DNA from: Acidocella sp.
Lineage (GTDB): Bacteria > Pseudomonadota > Alphaproteobacteria > Acetobacterales > Acetobacteraceae
Assembly (NCBI GenBank): GCA_027308685.1
Contig: DAIDEE010000042.1
Location: forward strand, 62,001-126,000
Reading direction: 5' to 3'
Length of the DNA: 64,000 nt
How positions within the stretch are numbered: the stretch's first letter is position 1; the number at the start of each line of letters is the position of its first letter. Position numbers and translations under genes: made by a program. Below are positions 1-8,721 of the stretch, piece after piece. The notes under the pieces are model-generated. The model searched no databases, was not told where the DNA came from, and was given only the letters and a program-made list of their open reading frames with translations.

Positions 1-110
1 TTTCGGCCAGCCGTCGCCTCAGTCTTGACGCGAAGGAAAGAGGACAACCAGCGAGCACCTTGCCAGAGCCTTTGTTGCGGCGGTGGGAAATTCATTGCAT
101 TCGTCAGGAA

Positions 111-2255
111 TTAATTAACAAGTACAATAGTAGAATTTGCGGTACTGCTGCCACCTGACGAACCAGTAACGGTTTCAGTAACCGAAACATTTCCGCTTCC
201 AGAATCATTTATGGAGCCAACCTCCAGCCCCGGAACGTTCGTCGAAGAAATCGTCAACGAACCAGCGCCTGAAAGGGTAAGTGGCGCACCAGCGGCATAG
301 ATGCCGCCATTAAATGTACCAGCAGCGCCCTCATTCACTGTATCCGCTGCTGTATTATTTGCTTCCTGATAGATCACAATGCCGCAAATTCCTTGCCCGT
401 TAGTGCCGTCATACGGTGATGTGGATTGGTATTGCGGGACCGGATATACATTTGTACCCTTACCGACGGGCTGAACACAGTTCGTGGTGGGAGCCGAGAG
501 GCTGATCGTGGCGCCACCATTGATGATGAACGCAGCACCGGTGGACCCAGAGCCTTCCAAAACAAAGGTTACGCCAGTCCCAGTCACTGTTGGCCCTGAG
601 CCAATGGTCAGATTACCGTTTCGGATATAATAAATGCCAGGGTTAAAAACCACGCTTGAGGCGCCACCGCTGATCGTAAGGCCGCCGTCAAAATAATAAG
701 TTGCCGGTGCTGGTGCCGAGCCATCAGTAGGCGGCGTATTGCCGAACACATAGGTACCTTGCCCTGCATAAAAAGCGCCTGTTGAACCGCAATAATAAAT
801 TCCGCAGGCGGAGTTGGAGTTACCTGCATAGTCCGAAAGTTCATAGAGGCCGGAGCTTAGTGATACTTTCGGGCTGCCATTGGTAATGCCGATGCCGCCG
901 TTCACATAATAGGTCGATCCATCCAAAGAAACGGTCGAGGAAATATTGGTCGATAAACCCCAACCCGTGTATGAACTACCCGATTTTGCGCCGTTAAAAT
1001 AATACGTGCCTGGATACATCGTGGCATTGCCGTTCGTGAGGTATGTTCCTCCGTTGACGACCATGGTCATCGCGGCGGTGCTGCTGCCAATGGTTAGGGA
1101 AGTGTCGGATGCGTAATTCATCCCACCGTTGATGTAGTAGTCATTGCCGTTCATCACCGTTGTTGTATTTGACTGGCCTGAGAACCCGCCAGTGATGAAC
1201 GTGGTGCCGGAGGCCGTACCCTCATTCAACAATAATGAATTAACGCCGATATTGGTCATCCCAGTCAGGTAATTAGGGTATAGTTCGCACTTGGCATTGT
1301 AGGCTCCACCTACCAAACAATCTCCCACGCCGGATTGGTTCCATTTATTGTAACCCAAATTTGGCGTGACGGCTCCGCCACTCTCTGTCGGGGCTGATGG
1401 AACAGTCCACCCCGGGTTCCAAGGTGCCGTATTGTCCTTATTGAACCCGGCCATCGGGTCTGGCGAAACTGAATCAGTTGTAACTGTAGAAGTGGAACCT
1501 GGTGGCGTTGCCGATTGGTTGGTGCCGATGTAACCGGAATATTGTGGTGCCGAAACACATGGGCCGGCAGCTCCGACCTGAGTACCAATGATCTCCCCAC
1601 TGCCGCTCACCGACATTGAGCACCCGTTTGTACCCGGCACGGACGTGCCCTGTGCCGCCGTGCCATTCGCTGTTACCGGGCAATTTTTGCCATCAATTTT
1701 ACCACCGCCTGAGACCACGATCGAGCCGTTCGCGAACACGCATCCCTGAGGGGCGGCGCCCGGAAGAACATCGGCAGACCCGGAAGCCCCCTGGTGTCCT
1801 GCGGCTATGCCAAACATGCCTGGCCCGTTCGCAGCGGAGAAAAAACTGGCGCGTGGAATTTGGACAGAAGCGGTCCATTGCGTGCTGGCCGTTCCGTTCA
1901 CCGTAATTGCCACCGGCGTCACCGTTACCGACGAGGCGGTTAGCGAGAACTGGTCATTCGTTGCCTTATTGGCAGCAATCACAGCAAAATTTTGTGCAAT
2001 AGGTGTAAAAGCCGAAGCGCTCGCAGTAGATGGATTATACTTGGTGTAGGCCACCGCAGCCGCAATCGCACCGGCATCAGCGGCCGACTGAACACTCTCC
2101 TCCTGCTGGTACCAATAGCCGGCGTCAACCGCAAAACCAGCTAGTCCAATAAGAACCGGGGTCATCAACCCTACAATTAAGGCGATGGCCGCCCTGCGGC
2201 TGGAGAACTGCCGCAGCCGATTTATCAGAGGTTGAAAATCATGACTATACAGCAA
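111..2255 (-). CDS. TadG-like Flp pilus assembly protein with repetitive C-terminus
   Basis: 714 residues. The N-terminus (about residues 15-70) has a basic RR pair, one hydrophobic segment and an AADAGAIAAA motif. This is the pattern of the TadG N-terminal domain (Flp/Tad pilus biogenesis; inner-membrane anchored, periplasmic body). The remaining ~600 residues are Gly/Ser/Thr/Asn rich. They carry recurrent short motifs of the type YYxNGG or YYFDGG (YYINGG, YYFNGA, YYVNGG, YYFDGG, YYIRNG) that look like rungs of a beta-helix. The start is a TTG preceded by a purine-rich AAGAGAG; no ATG exists before the membrane segment. No other tad gene is in the window, so this is a stand-alone tadG-like gene. 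The family call is firm for the N-terminus only; the function of the repeat body is unknown. Confidence 0.75.
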   Translation of the reverse strand: MLYSHDFQPLINRLRQFSSRRAAIALIVGLMTPVLIGLAGFAVDAGYWYQQEESVQSAADAGAIAAAVAYTKYNPSTASASAFTPIAQNFAVIAANKATNDQFSLTASSVTVTPVAITVNGTASTQWTASVQIPRASFFSAANGPGMFGIAAGHQGASGSADVLPGAAPQGCVFANGSIVVSGGGKIDGKNCPVTANGTAAQGTSVPGTNGCSMSVSGSGEIIGTQVGAAGPCVSAPQYSGYIGTNQSATPPGSTSTVTTDSVSPDPMAGFNKDNTAPWNPGWTVPSAPTESGGAVTPNLGYNKWNQSGVGDCLVGGAYNAKCELYPNYLTGMTNIGVNSLLLNEGTASGTTFITGGFSGQSNTTTVMNGNDYYINGGMNYASDTSLTIGSSTAAMTMVVNGGTYLTNGNATMYPGTYYFNGAKSGSSYTGWGLSTNISSTVSLDGSTYYVNGGIGITNGSPKVSLSSGLYELSDYAGNSNSACGIYYCGSTGAFYAGQGTYVFGNTPPTDGSAPAPATYYFDGGLTISGGASSVVFNPGIYYIRNGNLTIGSGPTVTGTGVTFVLEGSGSTGAAFIINGGATISLSAPTTNCVQPVGKGTNVYPVPQYQSTSPYDGTNGQGICGIVIYQEANNTAADTVNEGAAGTFNGGIYAAGAPLTLSGAGSLTISSTNVPGLEVGSINDSGSGNVSVTETVTGSSGGSSTANSTIVLVN

Positions 2256-2520
2256 GCTCTGCTCTCTTCACTGCTATGTATGATTGCACTACTCTGTTTC
2301 CGATATTCTATCAATAACAAATGTTTATTGACACAAAACTGGTACGGCCCTGCCAAAAGCCTGGCGGCCCCGTAACGCTGCGACATTCAAGCCTTCCTCA
2401 ACCATAAGTTAATCAAAGTTAATTATTTGCAGACCGTGTGACACAAAATTTCGCCTGATAATTAAATCTTCTGCAAGCATTTGTTGTATGTTGGCGGCCT
2501 TACTCGACAAAGGCGCAGCA

Positions 2521-2548
2521 TTGACACTATCCAGAATACTGATAATTT
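2521..2548 (+). promoter_or_regulatory. sigma70 promoter of the ligJ operon
   Basis: TTGACA at 2521-2526 and TAATTT at 2543-2548 with a 16-bp spacer. This is a near-consensus promoter about 75 bp upstream of the ligJ start. The same -35 and -10 hexamers occur before the tctC/porin operon at 23118-23146. It lies in the 367-bp gap between the divergent TadG-like gene and ligJ. The rest of that gap (2256-2520) is AT-rich and shows nothing else I can name. Confidence 0.65.
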
Positions 2549-2560
2549 TTCGATACAAAC

Positions 2561-2575
2561 GTTCGTTAATCGAAC
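2561..2575. promoter_or_regulatory. IclR-type operator, site 1
   Basis: The palindrome GTTCGTTAATCGAAC has perfect 5-bp arms GTTCG/CGAAC around TTAAT. It lies 12 bp after the -10 box of the ligJ promoter, over the expected start of transcription, which suggests repression. Related 15-mers occur at 10409, 18320 and 23160. It resembles, from memory, the PcaR box of Pseudomonas (GTTCGATAATCGCAC). Confidence 0.65.
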
Positions 2576-2622
2576 ATTTTTGAGGGCGGGGCCAATATGA
2601 CAATTTCGAGCAAGGGCAGCAC

Positions 2623-3645
2623 ATGATTATCGATATTCACGGCCACTACACCACTGAACCGCAAGCCCTCTTTCAGTTTCGCGACAAACAGTTGGCAGGT
2701 CTAGCCGACCCTGCCCGGCGGCCTGCCAGCACCGATCTTGGGATTACGGACGAGCAACTCGTGAAAAGCGTGGAACGGCAGTTGGCATTCCAGAAGGAGC
2801 GCGGCAGCGATCTTACCATTTTCTCGCCACGTGCTTCGGGTATGGCGCACCACGTGGGCACTGAGGCTGTAAGTCATGAATGGACGCGGATTTCCAACGA
2901 CCTCATTCATCGCATTTGCACTTTGTTGCCTGATAATTTTGTGCCGGTGGGGCAATTGCCGCAATTTCCGGGTGTTTCGCCGAAAAACTGCATCCCGGAG
3001 ATGGAGCGGTTGGTGAAAGACGGCTTCGTTGGGGTAAATTTGAACCCTGACCCTTCCGGCGGCTATTGGAGTGACCCGCCGCTAACCGACAAATACTGGT
3101 ACCCGATTTACGAGGCCTTGGTGGCGCTGGAATTGCCGGCGATGATCCATGTGACCTCATCGTGCAATCCGAATTTTCATGCCACTGGTGCGCACTATAT
3201 CAATGCCGACACCACGGCGTTCATGCAGTTGCTGCAGGGCAATCTTTTCAAGGATTTCCCCGATCTGAAATTCGTCATCCCGCACGGCGGCGGCGCGGTA
3301 CCGTTCCATTGGGGCCGCTATCGCGGGCTGGGGCTGATGATGAAGAAGCCACCGCTTTCCGAGCACCTGCTAAACAACGTGTTCTTTGACACTTGTGTGT
3401 ATCATTACCCTGGTATCCGCTTGATGAAGGAAGTGATCCCGGCTGATAATATTTTGTTTGCCTCGGAGATGATCGGCGCGGTGCAGGGCATCGACCCCGA
3501 AACCGGTCATTATTTTGATGATACCAAACGCTATGTGGATGAATTACCCGACTTGAGCGACGTGGATCGCGCCAAGATTTTTGAAGGTAATGCCCGCAAG
3601 GTCTATCCACGTTTGGATAAAATGCTGAAGGCCAAGGGTCTGTAA
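2623..3645 (+). CDS. ligJ: 4-oxalomesaconate hydratase (LigJ-type amidohydrolase)
   Basis: 340 residues, the usual length of LigJ. It hydrates 4-oxalomesaconate to 4-carboxy-4-hydroxy-2-oxoadipate in the protocatechuate/gallate meta-cleavage pathway (cytosol). Resemblance to Sphingobium LigJ is strong throughout: the IDxHGHY start (metal ligands H6, H8), TIFSPRASxMA at about 65-75, NLNPDP, H176 in PAMIHV, IPHGGGAVPxHWGR at about 219-231, and E282 in SEMIGAV, which matches the catalytic/metal Glu of LigJ. It is first in a three-gene operon with an aldolase and an alpha/beta hydrolase. The start ATG follows AAGGG. Neither ligAB, ligC nor ligI is in the window, so the upstream pathway must differ or lie elsewhere. 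Confidence 0.9.
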   Translation: MIIDIHGHYTTEPQALFQFRDKQLAGLADPARRPASTDLGITDEQLVKSVERQLAFQKERGSDLTIFSPRASGMAHHVGTEAVSHEWTRISNDLIHRICTLLPDNFVPVGQLPQFPGVSPKNCIPEMERLVKDGFVGVNLNPDPSGGYWSDPPLTDKYWYPIYEALVALELPAMIHVTSSCNPNFHATGAHYINADTTAFMQLLQGNLFKDFPDLKFVIPHGGGAVPFHWGRYRGLGLMMKKPPLSEHLLNNVFFDTCVYHYPGIRLMKEVIPADNILFASEMIGAVQGIDPETGHYFDDTKRYVDELPDLSDVDRAKIFEGNARKVYPRLDKMLKAKGL

Positions 3646-3656
3646 GGGAACGTATT

Positions 3657-4511
3657 ATGAGCGCACGTTTGAATGGTTGGATTCGTGCTTTAGAGTCCGG
3701 CAAGAATGCTTTTGCTTTGTTTGCACCGTTTGAGGTGGATGTGGCGGTATCACTGCAAACATCAAAATATGATGGTGTAATTTTTGAAGGCGAGCATGTG
3801 GGCTGGGATATTCGGGCGTTGCGCAACGCCATGCAGTTTTTGCTCAATCGCGGCCAGATTTTAGCCACGGGCACGCCGGCGCCGCACATTACACCAATCG
3901 CGCGTATTCCGGCCAATGGCATTGAGATGAACCAGTTCTTCGCCAAGCAGGCGTTGGATTTAGGCTGCTACGGCATTATGTGGCCGCATATTTCTACGGT
4001 CGAGGAAGCCTATAACGCGGTGGCCGCCTGCCGTTACCCGCGTTTGAAGAATAAGCCTCTGTACGAACCGGCTGGTATCCGTGGTGATGGTCCGGCACAG
4101 GCAGTGCGCTATTGGGGCATTTCTCAGGATGAATATTACGCCCGTGCCGATGTGTGGCCGTTGGCATCGCATGGCGAGATTATGAGCATCATCCAAATCG
4201 AGGATACCGCAGGCATCAGCAATCTGCGTGATATGCTCAAGAACGTTCCTGGTATCGGTGCCGTGGTCATCGGTGAGGGCGATCTTTCGCAAGAACTCGG
4301 CTACCCGCGCCAGACTGAACACCCGGTGGTGCTGGAGGCGATGGCGGAAATTGTGGCGATTTGTAAGGAACATAAGGTCATTGTTGGCCACCCGCACGCC
4401 GACAAAAAAAACTTCGCGCGGATTGTCGAAGAAGGCTATCAGCTTTTCATGTGTGGTGCGCCGCGCAGCTTTGCGACGCTTGATGCATTACGCGATTTGT
4501 CAGGCCGCTAA
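3657..4511 (+). CDS. HpcH/HpaI-family aldolase
   Basis: 284 residues; class II pyruvate aldolase of the HpcH/HpaI/citrate-lyase-beta family (TIM barrel, metal dependent). Recognisable elements are FEGEHVGWD near 42-50 (base/metal region), ITPIARIPAN near 80-89, a central GCYGIMWPHI strand and IIQIEDTAGISNL near 180-192 with the metal Glu/Asp. It starts 11 bp after ligJ and ends 2 bp before the hydrolase, so the three are co-transcribed. Next to ligJ, the simplest role is cleavage of 4-carboxy-4-hydroxy-2-oxoadipate (or a related hydroxy-oxo acid) to pyruvate plus oxaloacetate. In known pathways that step uses an RraA-type aldolase, so the substrate is inference. Confidence 0.75.
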   Translation: MSARLNGWIRALESGKNAFALFAPFEVDVAVSLQTSKYDGVIFEGEHVGWDIRALRNAMQFLLNRGQILATGTPAPHITPIARIPANGIEMNQFFAKQALDLGCYGIMWPHISTVEEAYNAVAACRYPRLKNKPLYEPAGIRGDGPAQAVRYWGISQDEYYARADVWPLASHGEIMSIIQIEDTAGISNLRDMLKNVPGIGAVVIGEGDLSQELGYPRQTEHPVVLEAMAEIVAICKEHKVIVGHPHADKKNFARIVEEGYQLFMCGAPRSFATLDALRDLSGR

Positions 4512-4513
4512 TC

Positions 4514-5359
4514 ATGCCGATTGCAATTCTTGATGGGATCAGCACGCGTTACGAAGTGATGGGTGAAGGCCCGCCTTTGTTGATGTTCTCACCAGGTGGC
4601 TTTGATGCGACGGTGGAGAAATGGTCGTCGCTTGGTATTTACGCCAAGGTGAAGCCGCTTGATCATCTGTCAAAGCATTTCAAATGCATCATGTTCGACC
4701 GCCGCGAATGCGGGCAATCTGGTGGCCGGGTTGAACGCGTGACGCTGGGGCATTTTGTTAGACAGGCGAAGGCACTGCTGGATCATTTAGGAATTGAGCG
4801 CGCGCATCTGATGGGCGGTTGTATGGGGTGCAGCCCGGTGGCAGCCTTTGCGCTGGCACACCCGGAGATGGTGCTGAAGATGGTGCTGTATTGGCCTGTC
4901 GGCGGTGTGAAATACCGCATGAGCGGTCAGTTACGCTTTGCCGAGCATCTGGGCTTTGTCACTCGCCACGGTATGCAGGCGGTGGTGGATTTGGTGAAGG
5001 AATCTGGCAAGCCATTCGGCGGTGACCCGCGTGGCGGCCCGTGGGCATCGGTAATCAAAAGCGATGCGGTATTTGCACAGACCTATGCCACGCTGGATGT
5101 CGAGCGTTATAAAGTTACGGTTGTTGGCATGCAGCAATCACTGCTGGACCGCGACACAGTCCCTGGATTGGTTCCGGAAGATTTGCTGCTATGTGATATC
5201 CCGGCCTTCATCGTGCCGGGCAACGACGGTTCGCACGCTACATCTGCGGCCCGTTACTTCCACGAATGTCTGCCGAAATCCGAATATTGGGACGTGGCGA
5301 TCGACAACCAGACTGAGGCTGCCACAGCCGGAAAACTAATAACTTTCCTGCAGGCCTAA
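4514..5359 (+). CDS. alpha/beta hydrolase with cysteine nucleophile
   Basis: 281 residues with an alpha/beta-hydrolase fold: SPGGFD oxyanion region at 26-31, FDRRECGQSG at 61-70, and a nucleophile elbow GGCMG at 101-105. The nucleophile position is Cys103 (codon TGT), not Ser. A D..GSHAT segment near 240-245 and a late acidic strand may complete the triad. Cys-type elbows are known in dienelactone hydrolases, so a lactone or ring-cleavage-product hydrolase is plausible. It is the third gene of the ligJ operon, and its 3' end overlaps the convergent decarboxylase-like gene by 4 bp. The substrate cannot be read from the sequence. Confidence 0.7.
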   Translation: MPIAILDGISTRYEVMGEGPPLLMFSPGGFDATVEKWSSLGIYAKVKPLDHLSKHFKCIMFDRRECGQSGGRVERVTLGHFVRQAKALLDHLGIERAHLMGGCMGCSPVAAFALAHPEMVLKMVLYWPVGGVKYRMSGQLRFAEHLGFVTRHGMQAVVDLVKESGKPFGGDPRGGPWASVIKSDAVFAQTYATLDVERYKVTVVGMQQSLLDRDTVPGLVPEDLLLCDIPAFIVPGNDGSHATSAARYFHECLPKSEYWDVAIDNQTEAATAGKLITFLQA

Positions 5360-6300
5360 CCTACAAGCTTGCGAGTCTCGGGAATGAACAATTCATCCAC
5401 GCTGATTTTTTGCGTGACGATGCCTTGCATGATGGCGTTTTCTATCAACTCTTCAATCATGGCGCGGCTCGTATCAATGCCGTAGGGCAGGGGGTCAGGC
5501 ATCACCTCCATGATCTTTAAATGCAACTTATCGGCGGCATCCAGCTTTTCAATCCGCCCCGCCTTCAAGGCCGCTATATATTTCTGCTTGGACTCTGCAA
5601 AAGCATTGAACACGTCGGTCGCCAAGCCCGGATTAGCCTGCCACAACTCGTCCTTAACCACCACCAGATGGTTGATCGGGTAATAGCCATGGTCACGCAG
5701 TGCCGCGAGGCCAGTTTCTGTACCGTTGGGCAGCAAGGGCGCGATATCCGGGTGGTCAGTTTCAACGCCAATTGCCGCCGCCAAATCACCTGAGGCGAGA
5801 TGCTCGGCCATCGTGTTGCTCTTATCCATCGGCACCACATTGCCCGGCGCTTTATATTCAGCCACGTGCTCGTCACCTGAAAGAACCCAGGTGACCTTCG
5901 AGAGATCAACCCCATGCTCGCGTTGCAGCACGCTACGCGCCCACACGCCGGTGGTAACCGTGTAGCCGCGATTCACGCCAACACGCTTGCCTTCTAAATC
6001 CTTCGGCGTTTTGATGCCGACCTTGGTATTCACCATAATTGCGCCATGGTGGAAGCCACGCACCAGGAACACCGGAATGGCGGTGAATTTTTTGCCATAA
6101 GCCTTGGCGGTGATGTAGGTGGTGATTGCCATTTCGCAGATGTCAAAGCGATGTTCGCGCACCATGATGCGGAACGCATCCACCAGCACTGGAAATTCGG
6201 TAAAATCAAACTCGAACGTTTTTGGTTTCACCTCACCGGTTTTCAGCGCCCGGTTATTGCCTTGGGTGCGGGTTACAGAATTATATTTTGGCAGAGACAT
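5356..6300 (-). CDS. 4,5-dihydroxyphthalate decarboxylase-like protein A
   Basis: 314 residues from the ATG at 6300, which has a good GAGGAT ribosome-binding site; the longer TTG frame is not needed. It belongs to the Pht5/OphC-like family, which shares the periplasmic-binding-protein (NMT1/THI5) fold. Features include FDICEMAITTYI near 60, FLVRGFHHGAIMV near 85-97, DLEGKRVGVNRGYTVTTGVWAR near 108-130 and DPLPYGID near 280. There is no signal peptide, so it is cytosolic and likely an enzyme rather than a transporter subunit. It is the last gene of the minus-strand operon tctA-ADH-small gene-B-A. The N-terminal region diverges from paralogues B and C. The exact substrate is unknown. Confidence 0.7.
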   Translation of the reverse strand: MSLPKYNSVTRTQGNNRALKTGEVKPKTFEFDFTEFPVLVDAFRIMVREHRFDICEMAITTYITAKAYGKKFTAIPVFLVRGFHHGAIMVNTKVGIKTPKDLEGKRVGVNRGYTVTTGVWARSVLQREHGVDLSKVTWVLSGDEHVAEYKAPGNVVPMDKSNTMAEHLASGDLAAAIGVETDHPDIAPLLPNGTETGLAALRDHGYYPINHLVVVKDELWQANPGLATDVFNAFAESKQKYIAALKAGRIEKLDAADKLHLKIMEVMPDPLPYGIDTSRAMIEELIENAIMQGIVTQKISVDELFIPETRKLVG

Positions 6301-6310
6301 CGCGTAATCC

Positions 6311-7273
6311 TCAGATTTTTTTTGGGTCAAAGAAAATTTTCTCCACCGGCATCATCTCGGGGATGAGCTTCTGTTTCCAGGCGGCAAGTTGCAGCGCGTC
6401 AATGGTGGCGCGGTTGGGCGCCATGCCGTAAGGCAGCGGGTCTGGGCCGACAATTTTGGAGAGCTTCTGATATTTTTGGTCGCCGTCGGTCGTGGTGCCC
6501 AGTGTTTTTAGCCACTCGGTCTTGGCCTGAGCAAAGGCGTTGTAGAGCGACTTCGCCACCCACGGGTGTTCAACTAGCACGGCATCTTTTACCACAATCG
6601 TCGCATGCATCGGGTAGATACCGGTACGGCGATACCATTCAGCCTCCAGCTCAGCCGCGTTAGGGAACATATCCGGATAGGCAGACGTATCTTCAGTCTT
6701 CCATCCACCACCAGGCGCACCAGAGCGGCCAATACCTGCATTCGCAGCAAAGCCAGCCGAAATTTCACCGCTTTGCATCATGGAAAATAGTGATTGGCCA
6801 GGCTTGGTATATTCCACATTCGGTGGCAGCTTGAGTTGCGTGACATGCTCTTCGTCATCTACCACCCAAGTCACCTTCGAAGAATCCATGTCGAATTCTT
6901 CCGTGAATATAACGCGCGACCAAACACCGGTGGTAACCGAATAGGCACGCACCCCAACTTTTTTACCTTCCAAATCCTTCGGCGAGCGAATACCAGCATC
7001 AGGGCGCACCAGTAACCCGCCATGGTGAAAATGACGTGTGACGAAAATTGGCAGCCCGACAAAATTCGCTCCTAAGGCGCGGGCAATGATGTAGGTGGTG
7101 GGTGCTAGTTCGCACACATCGAACTCTTCCTGCCGTACCATGCGCCGATAGGCGGCAATCTGTGGCACGATGGTGATGAACTCCGGGTCCACGCCCTCAA
7201 TGGGGATACTACCATTCTTGATGGCAATGGTGTGGGGGTAATCCGCGATGGCGATTTTAAGCTTCAGCAGCAT
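6311..7273 (-). CDS. 4,5-dihydroxyphthalate decarboxylase-like protein B
   Basis: 320 residues starting MLLKLKIAIADYPHT. It is the same family as the neighbouring A protein: FDVCELAPTTYIIARA, VTRHFHHGGLLVRP, DLEGKKVGVRAYSVTTGVWSR and DPLPYGMAPNR. There is no signal peptide. ATG 7273 is preferred to TTG 7279 because it is the first ATG and keeps the family N-terminus; it overlaps the upstream 65-residue gene by 10 bp, suggesting translational coupling. A and B adjacent could be two subunits or two decarboxylases of different specificity. In phthalate degraders the family removes one carboxylate from 4,5-dihydroxyphthalate to give protocatechuate. Confidence 0.7.
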   Translation of the reverse strand: MLLKLKIAIADYPHTIAIKNGSIPIEGVDPEFITIVPQIAAYRRMVRQEEFDVCELAPTTYIIARALGANFVGLPIFVTRHFHHGGLLVRPDAGIRSPKDLEGKKVGVRAYSVTTGVWSRVIFTEEFDMDSSKVTWVVDDEEHVTQLKLPPNVEYTKPGQSLFSMMQSGEISAGFAANAGIGRSGAPGGGWKTEDTSAYPDMFPNAAELEAEWYRRTGIYPMHATIVVKDAVLVEHPWVAKSLYNAFAQAKTEWLKTLGTTTDGDQKYQKLSKIVGPDPLPYGMAPNRATIDALQLAAWKQKLIPEMMPVEKIFFDPKKI

Positions 7274-7461
7274 TCGCAATCAATCCAATCTGGAACGATC
7301 AAGGCGTCTTTCATCCACCAGGGTGGCAGGTCAGCCTCGCCCACCTCAGTGGCGGGTTTGAAGATTTTAAATTGGCGGCGCTGCCCATCCTCTGGCCAAA
7401 AGGCGAATACGGTTTCAACCGGGGGGCAGCCCGGCATGGTGCAGGCTAATTCTGTCACCAT
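7264..7461 (-). CDS. small Cys-motif protein, unknown function
   Basis: 65 residues from ATG 7461, chosen because AGAGGAAG lies 8 bp upstream; longer TTG/ATG frames to 7575 have no ribosome-binding site. The protein has an N-terminal ACTMPGCPP motif, a central FWPEDGQRRQFKIFKP strand-rich stretch, DLPPWWMKDAL, and a C-terminal DCECC. The CxxxxC and CxCC pairs could bind metal. It is nested between the alcohol dehydrogenase and decarboxylase-like B, overlapping B by 10 bp, so it is probably an accessory factor of that step. I do not recognise a named family. Confidence 0.6.
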   Translation of the reverse strand: MVTELACTMPGCPPVETVFAFWPEDGQRRQFKIFKPATEVGEADLPPWWMKDALIVPDWIDCECC

Positions 7462-7578
7462 GATAATCGCTTCCTCTGAGAGTCTGAAACGTTCAGAGGT
7501 TTGTTGCTTCAAACGACGAACCGCCGCCTGATTGGCCATTCGAAAGAAGGGCGAAACCGAAGCAGGGGCGCCCAAGTG

Positions 7579-8688
7579 TCACAACCAGGGCATCAAGGAG
7601 GCGTGGATCACATCCTTCACGCCTGCGTTGCCAACCGAGCGGATAGCCAAATCAACCTCATTCAATCCAAAGCGATGGGTGGTGATTTGGTCAAGGTTAA
7701 ACCGGCGCGATGCCAATTGCTGCAACGCCAATTCGCAGGAACGGTAGCTATGCCCGCGCGCAGAATGCATTGTGATAAATTTCACTGTCATCTTCCCAAT
7801 CGGGAAGTTCGGAAACTCTGGCATTTCGCCTTGTACCACCATGGTTCCGCCTTTGCGTTTCAACGCCTCAATACCAAGCGTGATGGGGATGGTTCCGGCA
7901 CCAGCTGTGCAATCCAGCACTACATCAACACCTTCGCCACCCGTAATGTCTTTAATGCGTTGTAGAGGGTCTTCTGCATTCACGTCGATCACGTAATCAG
8001 CGCCAAGCGATTTCGCCACGTCCAAACGTGCCCTGTCCTTGGAGGTACCCGTAACAATGACCAATGATGCGCCAGCTTGTTTACAGATCACCGTCTGCGA
8101 AAGACCCTGTTGACCCGGCCCTTGAATGAGAACCTTACTGTTGTAGCCAACGCCACCATCAAACAGCGACCATTCAACGCCATTTGCCATCGGCGTAACA
8201 AGGCCAGCAAGTTCCGGGGAAACGCCGACGGGGACTTTATGTACCACCGAGTTCCAGGGCAGATATACAAATTGCGCGAAGCCGCCCCACAAATGCGGCG
8301 CTCGCTCACATGATGTGTAGCCATAGCGCAGACCTTCTGGATTATAGCGCCAGTCGGTCATTTCACAGTGGCGGTACTCGCCCTTGTGGCACCATTCGCA
8401 TTTGCCGCACATGACGTAATGCTCAACGAACACCAGGTCGCCTTCTTTAAAGCCTTTGCGGCGGGTAAATTCACGACCAGCCTTGGCGATGTAGCCGATA
8501 TTTTCGTGCCCCATGATCACCGGTGCGCTAGTCGGTGGAGACTTGTAAAGTTTGACGTCTGTACCGCAAATCCCAGCCACTACCATCTTCAATAGTGCCG
8601 AATCTTCGCCGATCTCTGGCATCGGGAATTCACGAATTTCGGTGGTGCTTGGTGCCGTCCGAACAGCGGCAAGAACTTTTTGGGTCAT
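7579..8688 (-). CDS. zinc-dependent alcohol dehydrogenase (MDR family)
   Basis: 369 residues. Catalytic zinc ligands are C41, H61 and E62 (GICGTD, MGHENIG). The structural zinc loop is C94-x2-C97-x2-C100-x7-C108. A Rossmann GPGQQG motif lies near residue 170, and VVLDCTAGAGT follows later. NAD(P)-dependent oxidation of an alcohol, or the reverse. It lies 33 bp after tctA, and its stop precedes the small Cys protein; the ribosome-binding site GAAGG is 5 bp from ATG. In the cluster it may oxidise a hydroxymethyl or hydroxy-acid intermediate, or a cis-dihydrodiol-derived alcohol. The substrate is not determinable. Confidence 0.85.
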   Translation of the reverse strand: MTQKVLAAVRTAPSTTEIREFPMPEIGEDSALLKMVVAGICGTDVKLYKSPPTSAPVIMGHENIGYIAKAGREFTRRKGFKEGDLVFVEHYVMCGKCEWCHKGEYRHCEMTDWRYNPEGLRYGYTSCERAPHLWGGFAQFVYLPWNSVVHKVPVGVSPELAGLVTPMANGVEWSLFDGGVGYNSKVLIQGPGQQGLSQTVICKQAGASLVIVTGTSKDRARLDVAKSLGADYVIDVNAEDPLQRIKDITGGEGVDVVLDCTAGAGTIPITLGIEALKRKGGTMVVQGEMPEFPNFPIGKMTVKFITMHSARGHSYRSCELALQQLASRRFNLDQITTHRFGLNEVDLAIRSVGNAGVKDVIHASLMPWL

Positions 8689-8721
8689 GGTACCTTCAGT
8701 GATTAGTTAAGTGAAACGGGA

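Noticed and set aside
2409-2624. 71-residue minus-strand open frame upstream of ligJ
   Set aside because: It covers the promoter and operator of ligJ, has no ribosome-binding site and no recognisable protein features.
5356-7273. Decarboxylase-like proteins A and B as ABC-transporter substrate-binding proteins
   Set aside because: Automatic tools may call them NMT1-like receptors, but they lack signal peptides and no ABC permease or ATPase gene is present.
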